Assembly (NCBI GenBank): GCA_029245825.1
Contig: JAQWON010000129.1
Span: 1 to 9,890, forward strand
DNA: 9,890 nt
DNA from: Flavobacteriaceae bacterium
GTDB taxonomy: Bacteria > Bacteroidota > Bacteroidia > Flavobacteriales > Flavobacteriaceae
Reading direction: 5' to 3'
Positions 1 through 6,671 of this stretch are shown one piece after another; the stretch's first letter is position 1; every line of letters starts with the position of its first letter. The notes under the pieces were generated by a model. The model saw only the letters and a list, made by a program, of their open reading frames with translations. It searched no databases and was not told the origin of the DNA. The translations under genes and the position numbers were made by a program.

Positions 1-178
1 AATTCCCATCAAAATCAGTACTTGTTCCCCTATCAGTGTCCTTTACTTGAACAGTTGCTCCTGGCAAGGGACCGTCTTCACTCACAACGGTACCATTGAC
101 TGTTTGAGCATAAATACCTGCACTTACAAAAAAAGTTAGTAGTGTAGATATAAAGGTTAATAATTGGTTCTTTTTCAT
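1..178 (-). CDS. SusC/RagA-like TonB-dependent outer membrane receptor, N-terminal fragment
   Basis: Only the first 59 codons are present; the gene continues off the left edge. Residues 1-24 form a signal peptide (Lys-Lys, a hydrophobic core, then IYAQ), with cleavage likely after Ala24. From about residue 28 the sequence reads GTVVSEDGPLPGATVQVKDT and continues to a TDFDGN motif. This is the beta-sandwich carboxypeptidase-regulatory-like domain found at the N terminus of SusC/RagA receptors in Bacteroidota. Such receptors sit in the outer membrane and take up glycans, peptides or other oligomers with TonB energy and a SusD lipoprotein. The plug and barrel lie outside the window, so a different protein with the same leading domain (for example an adhesin) cannot be excluded. 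The gene is divergent from the flavin dehydrogenase operon. The start is the only ATG that gives a signal peptide. Confidence 0.8.
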   Translation of the reverse strand, partial: MKKNQLLTFISTLLTFFVSAGIYAQTVNGTVVSEDGPLPGATVQVKDTDRGTSTDFDGN

Positions 179-219
179 ATAGTATAAGTTTTAATTAAAT
201 TAACATATTGTTAACATCG

Positions 220-249
220 CAAAGTATTTATAAATTTCTCTTTAACAAA
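220..249 (-). promoter_or_regulatory. Candidate Bacteroidota-type promoter for the SusC-like gene
   Basis: On the minus strand a TTTG (249-246) is followed after 19 bases by TACTTTG (226-220). This is close to the Bacteroidota consensus TTTG - about 19 bases - TAnnTTTG, with one base missing inside the -7 box. Transcription would start near 212, leaving a leader of roughly 35 bases before the ATG at 178. The match was found by eye and is not proof of activity. Confidence 0.45.
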
Positions 250-259
250 GAAAAATCTA

Positions 260-270
260 TTTTTTTTTTT
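260..270. repeat. T11 homopolymer in the divergent promoter region
   Basis: Eleven consecutive T bases on the plus strand (A11 on the minus strand) lie between the two divergent genes. The tract is about 10 bases upstream of the TTTG box of the SusC-like promoter, where an A-tract can act as an UP-like element. Its length makes slippage possible. In such AT-rich DNA it may also be chance. Confidence 0.6.
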
Positions 271-314
271 ATTATCTAAAATGGATTTAAATAAGCAAAA
301 TAAAGTTTTCACCA

Positions 315-343
315 TTTTGATTATTTAAAGATTTTTATCTTTA
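315..343 (+). promoter_or_regulatory. Weak candidate promoter for the dehydrogenase operon
   Basis: TTTTG at 315-319 is followed after 16 bases by TATCTTTA at 336-343, which matches TAnnTTTG except for the last base. The spacing is slightly short for the Bacteroidota consensus. The start of transcription would be near 350, about a dozen bases before the ATG at 364. The sequence is AT-rich, so a chance match is possible. Confidence 0.3.
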
Positions 344-363
344 GCAAATAGATATTTCATTTC

Positions 364-909
364 ATGGACAGGAGAAGCTCACTAGGAATAATTGCAAAAG
401 CCTCTTTTTCAATTGGCATCTTACCTGAAAACATTTTATTAAAGGCTTTAAAGTCTGATAAGAAAATTGATGGGGGAGATTTCGGCATCCTTTTTGAAAG
501 TCTTGGGAGAAATATTCTTGGGGATCATTACATTAAATTTAGAAAGGGAAATAACCTTGGAGCTTTTTTACAGTGCTATATTGAAAATTGTTTATCTACT
601 AAGGAAAAGAAAAGTTTTATAGAAGGATCCCATCATCTGCAAAAATATTGTGAAAATAAATTTTCCTTTCCGTTTCAAAAATTGGAGAATAGTAAAATGA
701 GATTAGTTTTAGATGATATTTTTTCAAGTCCTCAAAATCCAATTTTTAAAAATTCCTATCAATTCATATATGACATAAGAAGACTAATTCTTTTTGCCTT
801 TTTTAGATCTGAATATGGAGCAAAAAAAGTTTTACGATTTGATCCAATCCCTGGGAAATATGTTGGAGAGATACCGCTTGAGTCCGAGGATAAATCATGG
901 GCAACTTAA
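364..909 (+). CDS. Gluconate 2-dehydrogenase subunit 3-like small subunit of a GMC dehydrogenase
   Basis: This 181-residue protein belongs by eye to the gluconate 2-dehydrogenase subunit 3 family, the small subunit of membrane-associated flavin dehydrogenases acting on gluconate, sorbitol, fructose or glucose. The clearest signature is the C-terminal part (about 141-180): a hydrophobic segment, then SEYGAKKVLRFDPIPGKYVG and a terminal SWA. The N terminus starts MDRRSSLGI, a twin-arginine (RR at 3-4) Tat-like signal with a modest hydrophobic stretch. In characterised relatives the small subunit carries the Tat signal and takes the folded flavin subunit across the membrane with it, which fits the next gene having no signal peptide. 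The stop is 9 bases before the GMC start, so the two are surely co-transcribed. The family is divergent, and the N-terminal half would not be recognisable without the neighbour. Confidence 0.8.
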   Translation: MDRRSSLGIIAKASFSIGILPENILLKALKSDKKIDGGDFGILFESLGRNILGDHYIKFRKGNNLGAFLQCYIENCLSTKEKKSFIEGSHHLQKYCENKFSFPFQKLENSKMRLVLDDIFSSPQNPIFKNSYQFIYDIRRLILFAFFRSEYGAKKVLRFDPIPGKYVGEIPLESEDKSWAT

Positions 910-918
910 TAATTAAAT

Positions 919-2613
919 ATGAACACAGATTTTGATGTAATTATTATTGGTTCTGGAATGTCAGGGGGTTGGGCTGCTAAAGAATTTTGTGAAAAAGGAT
1001 TTAAAACTCTTGTTATAGAAAGAGGGAAAGATGTAAAACATATAAAAGATTATCCAACCGCATGGAAAAACCCATGGGATTTTGAATATAAGGGATATTT
1101 ACCAAAGGAGACTACTGATAAAAATCCTGTAGTATCAAGATGTTATGCTTTTAATGAAGCTACGGAACATTTTTTTGTTAAAGACAATGAACATCCATAC
1201 AAACAAGTTAAACCATTTGATTGGATAAGAGGCTATCAAGTTGGGGGGAAAAGTTTAATGTGGGCAAGACAGGTTCAAAGATGGAGTAAGAACGAATTTA
1301 TATCCTCCTCGAGAGATAAATATTCAATTCCATGGCCCATAGGGTATGATGACCTTTCCAATTGGTATAGCCGAGTAGAGTCCTTTATTGGCGTAGCCGG
1401 TAATAAAGATGGTTTAGAAGAAGCCCCTGATGGGGAATTTTTAAAACCATGGGAAATGAATGCTGTTGAAAAATATATACAAAAAAGGATAAAGGAAAAT
1501 TTTAAAGGCCGAACTCCAGTTATAAGCCGTACTGCTCATCTTACTGAAATGAAAGATCAATTTATAAAGCAGGGAAGAACCCAATGTCAAGCTAGAACTT
1601 TATGCGAAAGAGGATGCCCGCTAGGAGGCTATTATAGCTCAACTTCTTCTACACTACCATGGGCTGAAAAAACAGGTAATTTAACTTTATTAACTGACAG
1701 CATAGTTGAAAAAATAATTTATGATGAAAAGCTTGGAAAAGCAAAAGGAGTTCAAATAATCAATAGGCTTTCTAAAAAGGTGCAAACAATTTCGGCAAAG
1801 TGCATATTTGTGAATGCGGCAACAATCAATACCAATTTAGTTCTTTTAAACTCTACTTCTAAACGTTTTCCCAATGGCTTAGGTAATGATAACGGGTTAC
1901 TGGGGCGTTACATAAGCTTTCACAATTATAGAGGGAAAGTGAATGCTAAGTTTAATGGTTTTGAAAATTCATATTACTCTGGCAGAAGACCAGCCTCTAT
2001 AATGATGCCAACATTTAGAAACAGGAATTCTCAAGACATGGATTTCAAGGGAGGATATATGGTTTTTTATACTGCTTCTAGAGATAATTGGTGGAGAGAA
2101 ACTAACCAATGGAAAGGGGCTCAATATGGTAATGAGTTTATCGATAATATTTCTAAACCTGGCTCTTGGTCTATTTATATGATGATGCAGGGAGAGAATA
2201 TTCCAATTTATTCTAATCATGTTCGCCTGGGAAAAGAAATGGATAATTATGGCATACCAATAATTGAAATATCTGTTGATTACACTAAAAATGATGAATT
2301 AATGATAAAAGACTTTTTGAGCGAAGGAAAAAAAATGCTTGAAAGAGCAGGATGTAAGGATATAAACCCATATGACACAAAACAAGCTCCTGGATTAGAC
2401 ATTCACGAAGTTGGAGGGGCTAGAATGGGGGATGACCCAGATAAATCTATTTTAAATAAATGGAACCAAATGCATCTTTGTTCAAATGTATTTGTTGCTG
2501 ATGGAGCATGCATGACTACCTCTGGAACTAAAAATCCATCCCTAACTTTTATGGCAATTACCGCCAGAGCAGCAAATTTTGCTGCAGAGCAATTAAAAAA
2601 CAAAAAGATCTAG
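919..2613 (+). CDS. GMC-family FAD-dependent oxidoreductase, large catalytic subunit
   Basis: A full-length 564-residue glucose-methanol-choline oxidoreductase that oxidises an alcohol or sugar hydroxyl with FAD. The N-terminal Rossmann motif GSGMSGG (Gly11, Gly13, Gly16) is followed by LVIERG, whose Glu34 should bind the FAD ribose. A Cys-containing stretch near residues 222-238 (CQARTLCERGCPLGG) is typical of the Bacteroidota gluconate/sorbitol dehydrogenase-like branch. The C-terminal GMC domain carries HEVGGARMG with His496 and then NVFVADG and GTKNPSLTF with Asn539; His496 and Asn539 are the expected catalytic pair. There is no signal peptide, so export probably depends on the Tat-like small subunit directly upstream. 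No cytochrome c subunit follows, so the electron acceptor is unknown. The substrate cannot be deduced; a sugar or sugar-like polyol is likely. Its TAG stop overlaps the stop of the convergent gene. Confidence 0.93.
   Translation: MNTDFDVIIIGSGMSGGWAAKEFCEKGFKTLVIERGKDVKHIKDYPTAWKNPWDFEYKGYLPKETTDKNPVVSRCYAFNEATEHFFVKDNEHPYKQVKPFDWIRGYQVGGKSLMWARQVQRWSKNEFISSSRDKYSIPWPIGYDDLSNWYSRVESFIGVAGNKDGLEEAPDGEFLKPWEMNAVEKYIQKRIKENFKGRTPVISRTAHLTEMKDQFIKQGRTQCQARTLCERGCPLGGYYSSTSSTLPWAEKTGNLTLLTDSIVEKIIYDEKLGKAKGVQIINRLSKKVQTISAKCIFVNAATINTNLVLLNSTSKRFPNGLGNDNGLLGRYISFHNYRGKVNAKFNGFENSYYSGRRPASIMMPTFRNRNSQDMDFKGGYMVFYTASRDNWWRETNQWKGAQYGNEFIDNISKPGSWSIYMMMQGENIPIYSNHVRLGKEMDNYGIPIIEISVDYTKNDELMIKDFLSEGKKMLERAGCKDINPYDTKQAPGLDIHEVGGARMGDDPDKSILNKWNQMHLCSNVFVADGACMTTSGTKNPSLTFMAITARAANFAAEQLKNKKI
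2610..2613. other. Shared CTAG: overlapping stop codons of convergent genes
   Basis: The palindrome CTAG provides the TAG stop of the GMC gene on the plus strand (2611-2613) and the TAG stop of the PqaA-like gene on the minus strand (2612-2610). The two reading frames overlap by four bases with no intergenic space. I see no GC-rich hairpin here, only an AT-rich partial inverted repeat (CAAAAA and TTTTTTG, about 2601-2623). Any terminator must lie inside coding sequence, or the transcripts overlap. Confidence 0.9.
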
Positions 2614-4028
2614 TTATTTTTTGTCCCAAGGCTTTTCTCAGGGACATATTTTTCAAAAGGGTATTCTTTTGGAGTGACCAATGTTCCAGTTGATAGGATT
2701 AAAGGGTTGTCGCCATTAGGATCAAATACAACTTCAACAAGTGCAGCAGTATATCCCTCAGTTGATTTTACAGGGACTACATAATGACCTTTATCATTTG
2801 TTTCCATATCTGTTTTCTGCCATGTTTTACCTATTTTGTATATTCTAAAATCTCTTTCTTTTGGGTTATTTACTTCCCACTTTGCTATTTTATAATCCTC
2901 ACCTTGATTGACATTTACAAAAATAGTATCGTTATTAATTTCCCAGGTCCAATTAGGTTGATTTATGTTATTTAGAAAGCGGTAATAAAAAGAAGCTAAA
3001 TTTTCTAGTTGGTATGTTCCTTCAAGACTATGTCCTGCATTTGGGACATATCTTAAGTGCTTTTCTCCCGGCAAATCATCCCAATAAAATTGCCAAGAAT
3101 CAGTTACAAAAAATTCATCAGAAGCTGCATTAATTATGAATTTTGGCATTGTAAACTTTTCTATAAAGTTATATGGTTCAACCTCAGCAATTAGTTTCTC
3201 ATATTCTTTAGAATCCATCCAATCTACAATTTTATAATTCACATAATCTTGAACCGCGGGACTAAATTCACCGTAACATTGATAGTGATGATCAAAATTC
3301 GGAACAACATTAAGCATATCAATTACAATTGGTGAAATGCCAACAACTCTTTTGTCTACTGCTGCAGTTGTCCATGTAGTCCATCCTCTTTTTGATGCAC
3401 CAGCAATAAAAAAAGAATTAATAATTGATTTTTCTGATTTATGTATTTCTTGTATAACATCCATTGCCCTTACTACTGCTCTAGTCATGGGAAACCGAGC
3501 AAGCCAAAATAGAGACGAATCCTCTGCACCAGATTTTAGGAATTTATCCCATCCATAGGCGATTAAATCGTCTTCATAAAATTCTTTTTGTTCTACGTCA
3601 AGATAATTAATAGGCTGAAAGGGGATATTACTTACTTGTGCAATTACAGAGTTAGTTTTAAGAGCAAATCCTACAGCGGTACTGTCTAATAAAAACTTTT
3701 CATCTTTATTGGTACCCCCTCCCACAAATAACATTGCAGTTTCATGGTCTAATTCCTCAGGGACAATTATATCAACCCAGTGCCACCATAACGGTTGATC
3801 AACTTGTGATTCATCAAGCCACTTACCTGAATACATCTTAACATGGTATGCTTTCCATTTATCTCCTGACAATGTATCTTTAATTTCATATGAAAAATCT
3901 TCTGTACGTGTTTTGACATATTTTTCTAACGGTGTTAGTTCTTTTGACTCTGAACTACAAGAAAAAATAATTGATGACAATAAAAACAAACAAAAAATAG
4001 TATGAAATGAGTTTAATCTTGAAATCAT
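2610..4028 (-). CDS. PhoPQ-activated pathogenicity-related (PqaA-type) lipoprotein, alpha/beta hydrolase
   Basis: This 472-residue protein matches the PhoPQ-activated pathogenicity-related family along most of its length: TPLEKYV near residue 32, HWVDIIVPEEL and LFVGGGTN in the first strands, GASKRGWTTWTTAAVDKRV around the nucleophile, then PIVIDMLNV and LRYVPNAGHSLEG. The alpha/beta-hydrolase triad would be Ser212 (in GASKRG), Asp304 (NAASDEFF) and His333 (NAGHSLEG). The N terminus is a lipoprotein signal, with a hydrophobic run ending IIFSC and Cys24 as the lipid-bearing residue, so the protein should be anchored in the periplasm or at the surface. The natural substrate of the family is poorly known despite the Salmonella-derived name, and no virulence role should be inferred here. 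It is the last gene of the minus operon, 57 bases after the TIM-barrel gene. Confidence 0.9.
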   Translation of the reverse strand: MISRLNSFHTIFCLFLLSSIIFSCSSESKELTPLEKYVKTRTEDFSYEIKDTLSGDKWKAYHVKMYSGKWLDESQVDQPLWWHWVDIIVPEELDHETAMLFVGGGTNKDEKFLLDSTAVGFALKTNSVIAQVSNIPFQPINYLDVEQKEFYEDDLIAYGWDKFLKSGAEDSSLFWLARFPMTRAVVRAMDVIQEIHKSEKSIINSFFIAGASKRGWTTWTTAAVDKRVVGISPIVIDMLNVVPNFDHHYQCYGEFSPAVQDYVNYKIVDWMDSKEYEKLIAEVEPYNFIEKFTMPKFIINAASDEFFVTDSWQFYWDDLPGEKHLRYVPNAGHSLEGTYQLENLASFYYRFLNNINQPNWTWEINNDTIFVNVNQGEDYKIAKWEVNNPKERDFRIYKIGKTWQKTDMETNDKGHYVVPVKSTEGYTAALVEVVFDPNGDNPLILSTGTLVTPKEYPFEKYVPEKSLGTKNN

Positions 4029-4085
4029 ATTATTAAGAATAATTAGTTAATAAAGTTATAGATGTTAAATGTATTATTGTATAAT

Positions 4086-5108
4086 TCAAATCAAATTTTT
4101 TAAAGTCTTGTTAAGAAGATTCTTTGTTGCAATAGTACCATCAATAGGACCCATTAAAAACCCTCCATATTCTACGCCTATATAACCTTTGTATCCTGAC
4201 TTTATTACCAAGGACAACATTTTATTATAATCTATTGAAGATTCATTTCCTTGCAGATCAAAAAATTGAGATTTTGCACTAACACCTTTTGCATAAGGTA
4301 GAATTATTTCCATTCCTTCATAGGGGTCATTTTTTTCTATGCATATGTCTCCAATTGATTTTATCTCATCATCAGTTGGCGGCTTTTCCCTTCGGTAAAG
4401 AGCATATAATTCATTTCTTTTTTCTTCATCTTCTGTAATACACCAGTTTCCAAAATCTGGAAGGGTACCACAATTTTTAAAATCTAGAGATTTAATTACT
4501 TCAACAAGTAATTTTGGATTTGAGGAAAGTCCATTATGATTTTCCACAATTATATTGATGTTAAAATCTTTAGCATATTCACATAGAGAGTTAAGACTTT
4601 CCTGCGATGATTTTTTCCAAGGATCAGGATCATTTGATCCGTATAGGTTTACTCTGATCGAATGACATCCCATCCTATTTGCACAATCAATCCATTTGTA
4701 ATGATTTTCTATTGCAGTGGCTCTTTCAGAGGAATTTTCAGAAGAAAGGTTTCCCTCGGCATCTACCATAATTAGAACATTTTCTTGATTATATTCTTTA
4801 GCAAGTGAATTACTTTTATTAGCAAATTTAATAGCATCTGCAAGAGAAAATTTTGAATCACTCATGAATCCTCCCTTATAAAGAGCGCTCATATATTCAA
4901 GCCCCTTAAAGCCTAATTCTGAGGAGATTTTTGCAAAATCATATGGGTTCATTTCTCCAGATCTTATTAATCTAAAAAGTGAAAATTGTGCAAGTGAAAT
5001 TTTGAACAAATCTTCACCCCCACTATCATAATTAGTAAGTGAATTTTTGGCTAAAGGAAAAGCGAGTACTCCGAATGACAAATTCTTTATAAAGTCCTTT
5101 CTTAACAT
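4086..5108 (-). CDS. Exported sugar phosphate isomerase/epimerase-like TIM-barrel protein
   Basis: A 340-residue protein of the xylose isomerase-like TIM-barrel superfamily. Visible strand motifs are LGFKGLEYM (65-73), SIRVNLYG (150-157), NIIVENHNG (185-193), TLPDFGNW (215-222), GVSAKSQFFD (275-284) and YIGVEYGG (309-316). Glu189, Asp218 and Glu313 are the likely metal ligands. The usual histidine of the fourth ligand strand is not obvious, since the strand reads VSAKS; my impression is that some Bacteroidota members share this. The N terminus (LRKDFIKNLSFGVLAFPLA) resembles the Tat-like leader of exported Bacteroidota sugar enzymes but has Arg-Lys in place of Arg-Arg. It is therefore probably periplasmic, where it could act on a keto-sugar or inositol-like compound. 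The start lies 22 bases after the SDR stop, so the two are co-transcribed. The exact reaction is unknown. Confidence 0.85.
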   Translation of the reverse strand: MLRKDFIKNLSFGVLAFPLAKNSLTNYDSGGEDLFKISLAQFSLFRLIRSGEMNPYDFAKISSELGFKGLEYMSALYKGGFMSDSKFSLADAIKFANKSNSLAKEYNQENVLIMVDAEGNLSSENSSERATAIENHYKWIDCANRMGCHSIRVNLYGSNDPDPWKKSSQESLNSLCEYAKDFNINIIVENHNGLSSNPKLLVEVIKSLDFKNCGTLPDFGNWCITEDEEKRNELYALYRREKPPTDDEIKSIGDICIEKNDPYEGMEIILPYAKGVSAKSQFFDLQGNESSIDYNKMLSLVIKSGYKGYIGVEYGGFLMGPIDGTIATKNLLNKTLKNLI

Positions 5109-5130
5109 GGCATTAAATTATGAATATTTT

Positions 5131-5925
5131 TTAAATAAGCCCGCTAGTACTTCCTCCTTCTACTTTTATGACAGAACCATTTGTTGCACTTGAGAGTGGA
5201 CTAGATAAATAAGCAATTGTAGTAGCAACTTCATTCATATTTGCAAATCTGTTAATTAAAGAAGAGGTTCTTACATTTTCAAAAAATCTTTTTTTCACTT
5301 CTTCAACAGGAATATTATCCTTTTCAGATAGGGAAGTTAAAAAATCTTCGGCCCCTTCACTTAATGTAGATCCAGGAACTATTGTGTTCACAGTTACACC
5401 ACTTCCCTTAGTAAGATTAGCTAATCCTTTTGATAGCGCATGCATTGAAGCTTTGGTAACGCTATAGGGAATCATATCTTCAGGTACTAAATAAGCACAT
5501 TCACTAGAAATAAAAATTATGCGCCCCCAGTTTTTTGACAACATTGATGGGAGAATATGTTTTGAAAGTCTTACACCGCTCATAAAATTTACTTGGAAAG
5601 GATCCATCCAGTCATCAATTTTTGTTTTAAAAAAAGATTGAGACTTATAAATTCCAACATTATTTATAAGAATGTCTATTTCAGGTAGTTTATTGATTAA
5701 TTCATCAACTTGATTTTCTTGTAAAAAGTCACCATGGACCCCATAAACTTCAGATCCAGGCAATGATTCTTTTAGTTTTTCAGTGGATTCAGATAATTTT
5801 TTCTTGTCTTTCCCATTAATGTAGACTTTAACCCCTTCGTTAAGTAAAACTTTTGCTGTCGCATATCCTATTCCAGATGATGACCCAGTTATAAAAGCAA
5901 CTTTATCTTTAATCTTTAGATCCAT
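5131..5925 (-). CDS. Short-chain dehydrogenase/reductase (SDR), classical type
   Basis: A complete 264-residue NAD(P)-dependent oxidoreductase of the classical SDR family. The cofactor motif TGSSSGIG lies at 13-20 and NNVG (variant of NNAG) at 88-91. The catalytic tetrad is visible as Asn113, Ser141, Tyr154 and Lys158 (YSVTK), with VNTIVPGS following at 179-186. A Lys-rich stretch after the second strand (NGKDKKK, 37-43) would suit NADP(H) but is not decisive. There is no signal peptide, so it should be cytoplasmic, unlike its operon neighbours. Members oxidise or reduce hydroxyls of sugars, steroids or acyl chains, and the substrate cannot be read from the sequence. It starts 14 bases after the beta-barrel gene and ends 22 bases before the TIM-barrel gene, in the same operon. 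Confidence 0.93.
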   Translation of the reverse strand: MDLKIKDKVAFITGSSSGIGYATAKVLLNEGVKVYINGKDKKKLSESTEKLKESLPGSEVYGVHGDFLQENQVDELINKLPEIDILINNVGIYKSQSFFKTKIDDWMDPFQVNFMSGVRLSKHILPSMLSKNWGRIIFISSECAYLVPEDMIPYSVTKASMHALSKGLANLTKGSGVTVNTIVPGSTLSEGAEDFLTSLSEKDNIPVEEVKKRFFENVRTSSLINRFANMNEVATTIAYLSSPLSSATNGSVIKVEGGSTSGLI

Positions 5926-5928
5926 TAT

Positions 5929-5954
5929 AAATCAAAATTTCAAATCTTTGATTT
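5929..5954 (-). repeat. 8-bp inverted repeat just upstream of the SDR start
   Basis: AAATCAAA at 5929-5936 is a perfect inverted copy of TTTGATTT at 5947-5954, separated by 10 bases. In the minus-strand mRNA the arms flank the stop codon of the beta-barrel gene, and the hairpin ends three bases before the SDR ATG at 5925. It could modulate initiation or mRNA processing. The arms are AT-rich, so the stem is weak and may be chance. Confidence 0.35.
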
Positions 5955-6671
5955 TTTTATTTGGGCATCATTTTTTTTTGATTTCCAACTGATACCTATA
6001 GACTGGAAATTCATTTGGTTATTAATTCCAAGCCCAAAGGAGACATCAATTTGTAAATTATCTTTAACAAGATAAGTAAAACCAGAATCAAAATTTGATA
6101 TTGGTATTTCTGATTTTTCAATTTCTCCATAAGTTTCAATAAAAAACCCAATTTTTTCAGAAAGACCTGAGCCAAACGCAATACTATATTTTAAAAATCC
6201 ATATTGATTCATGAAATGCGTGTAACCTAGATTGTATCCAATGGATAAATTTTTGATTTGATCATGAGAGATGGAGATCAAATTCATTATGCCAAGATTT
6301 TCTTCTTTTTTTGGTAAAAGCAAGTGTGATAAAAGAGCAATTTTAGTTAACGAATTTTGATTTTTGTTGAAATTAATTTTACTACCTATCTCTATACTCT
6401 CTATGCCATAATTTTTTTTATCTGAGTGTTCTAGATTCAATCTAAGCTCAATTTTTTCAGATATTCCATACCTGAAAAGATTTGTCGGAATTGATAATTT
6501 TTTTTCACCACCACTATTTTCTTGATTTAAAATACCGCTCTCTATTTGAATTTTTTTTTCTCCAACAACTACCGCACTTTCTGTTTGATCTGGTCTATCA
6601 GTTATTATGTCTTGTGAGAAAATAACTTCAGAAAATAAAATAACAGGTAATAGAAATAAACTTTTATCCAT
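5940..6671 (-). CDS. Outer-membrane beta-barrel protein, 'MetA-pathway of phenol degradation' transporter-like family
   Basis: A 243-residue protein with a signal peptide ending FSQ (cleavage near residue 19 or 20). The mature N terminus reads DIITDRPDQTESAVVVG, a hallmark of the small outer-membrane family annotated as putative MetA-pathway of phenol degradation. It is followed by alternating beta-strand segments such as IQIESGIL, EKIELRLNLEHS and DVSFGLGIN, as expected for a barrel of about 12 strands. The family name comes from one aromatic degradation cluster; most members are uncharacterised and may serve as channels for small hydrophobic or aromatic compounds. It is the first gene of the four-gene minus operon. 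Its ATG lies only 9 bases downstream of the U tract of a terminator-like hairpin. No other in-frame start gives a signal peptide, so this start is well supported. Confidence 0.8.
   Translation of the reverse strand: MDKSLFLLPVILFSEVIFSQDIITDRPDQTESAVVVGEKKIQIESGILNQENSGGEKKLSIPTNLFRYGISEKIELRLNLEHSDKKNYGIESIEIGSKINFNKNQNSLTKIALLSHLLLPKKEENLGIMNLISISHDQIKNLSIGYNLGYTHFMNQYGFLKYSIAFGSGLSEKIGFFIETYGEIEKSEIPISNFDSGFTYLVKDNLQIDVSFGLGINNQMNFQSIGISWKSKKNDAQIKKSKI

Noticed and set aside
2610..4028. A virulence factor, from the name PhoPQ-activated pathogenicity-related protein.
   Set aside because: The name comes from a Salmonella regulon. The family is widespread in free-living environmental bacteria, and nothing here points to pathogenicity.
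5940..6671. A phenol degradation pathway, from the family name of the beta-barrel protein.
   Set aside because: No ring-hydroxylating or ring-cleaving enzyme is present in the window, and the family name is a carry-over from a single cluster.
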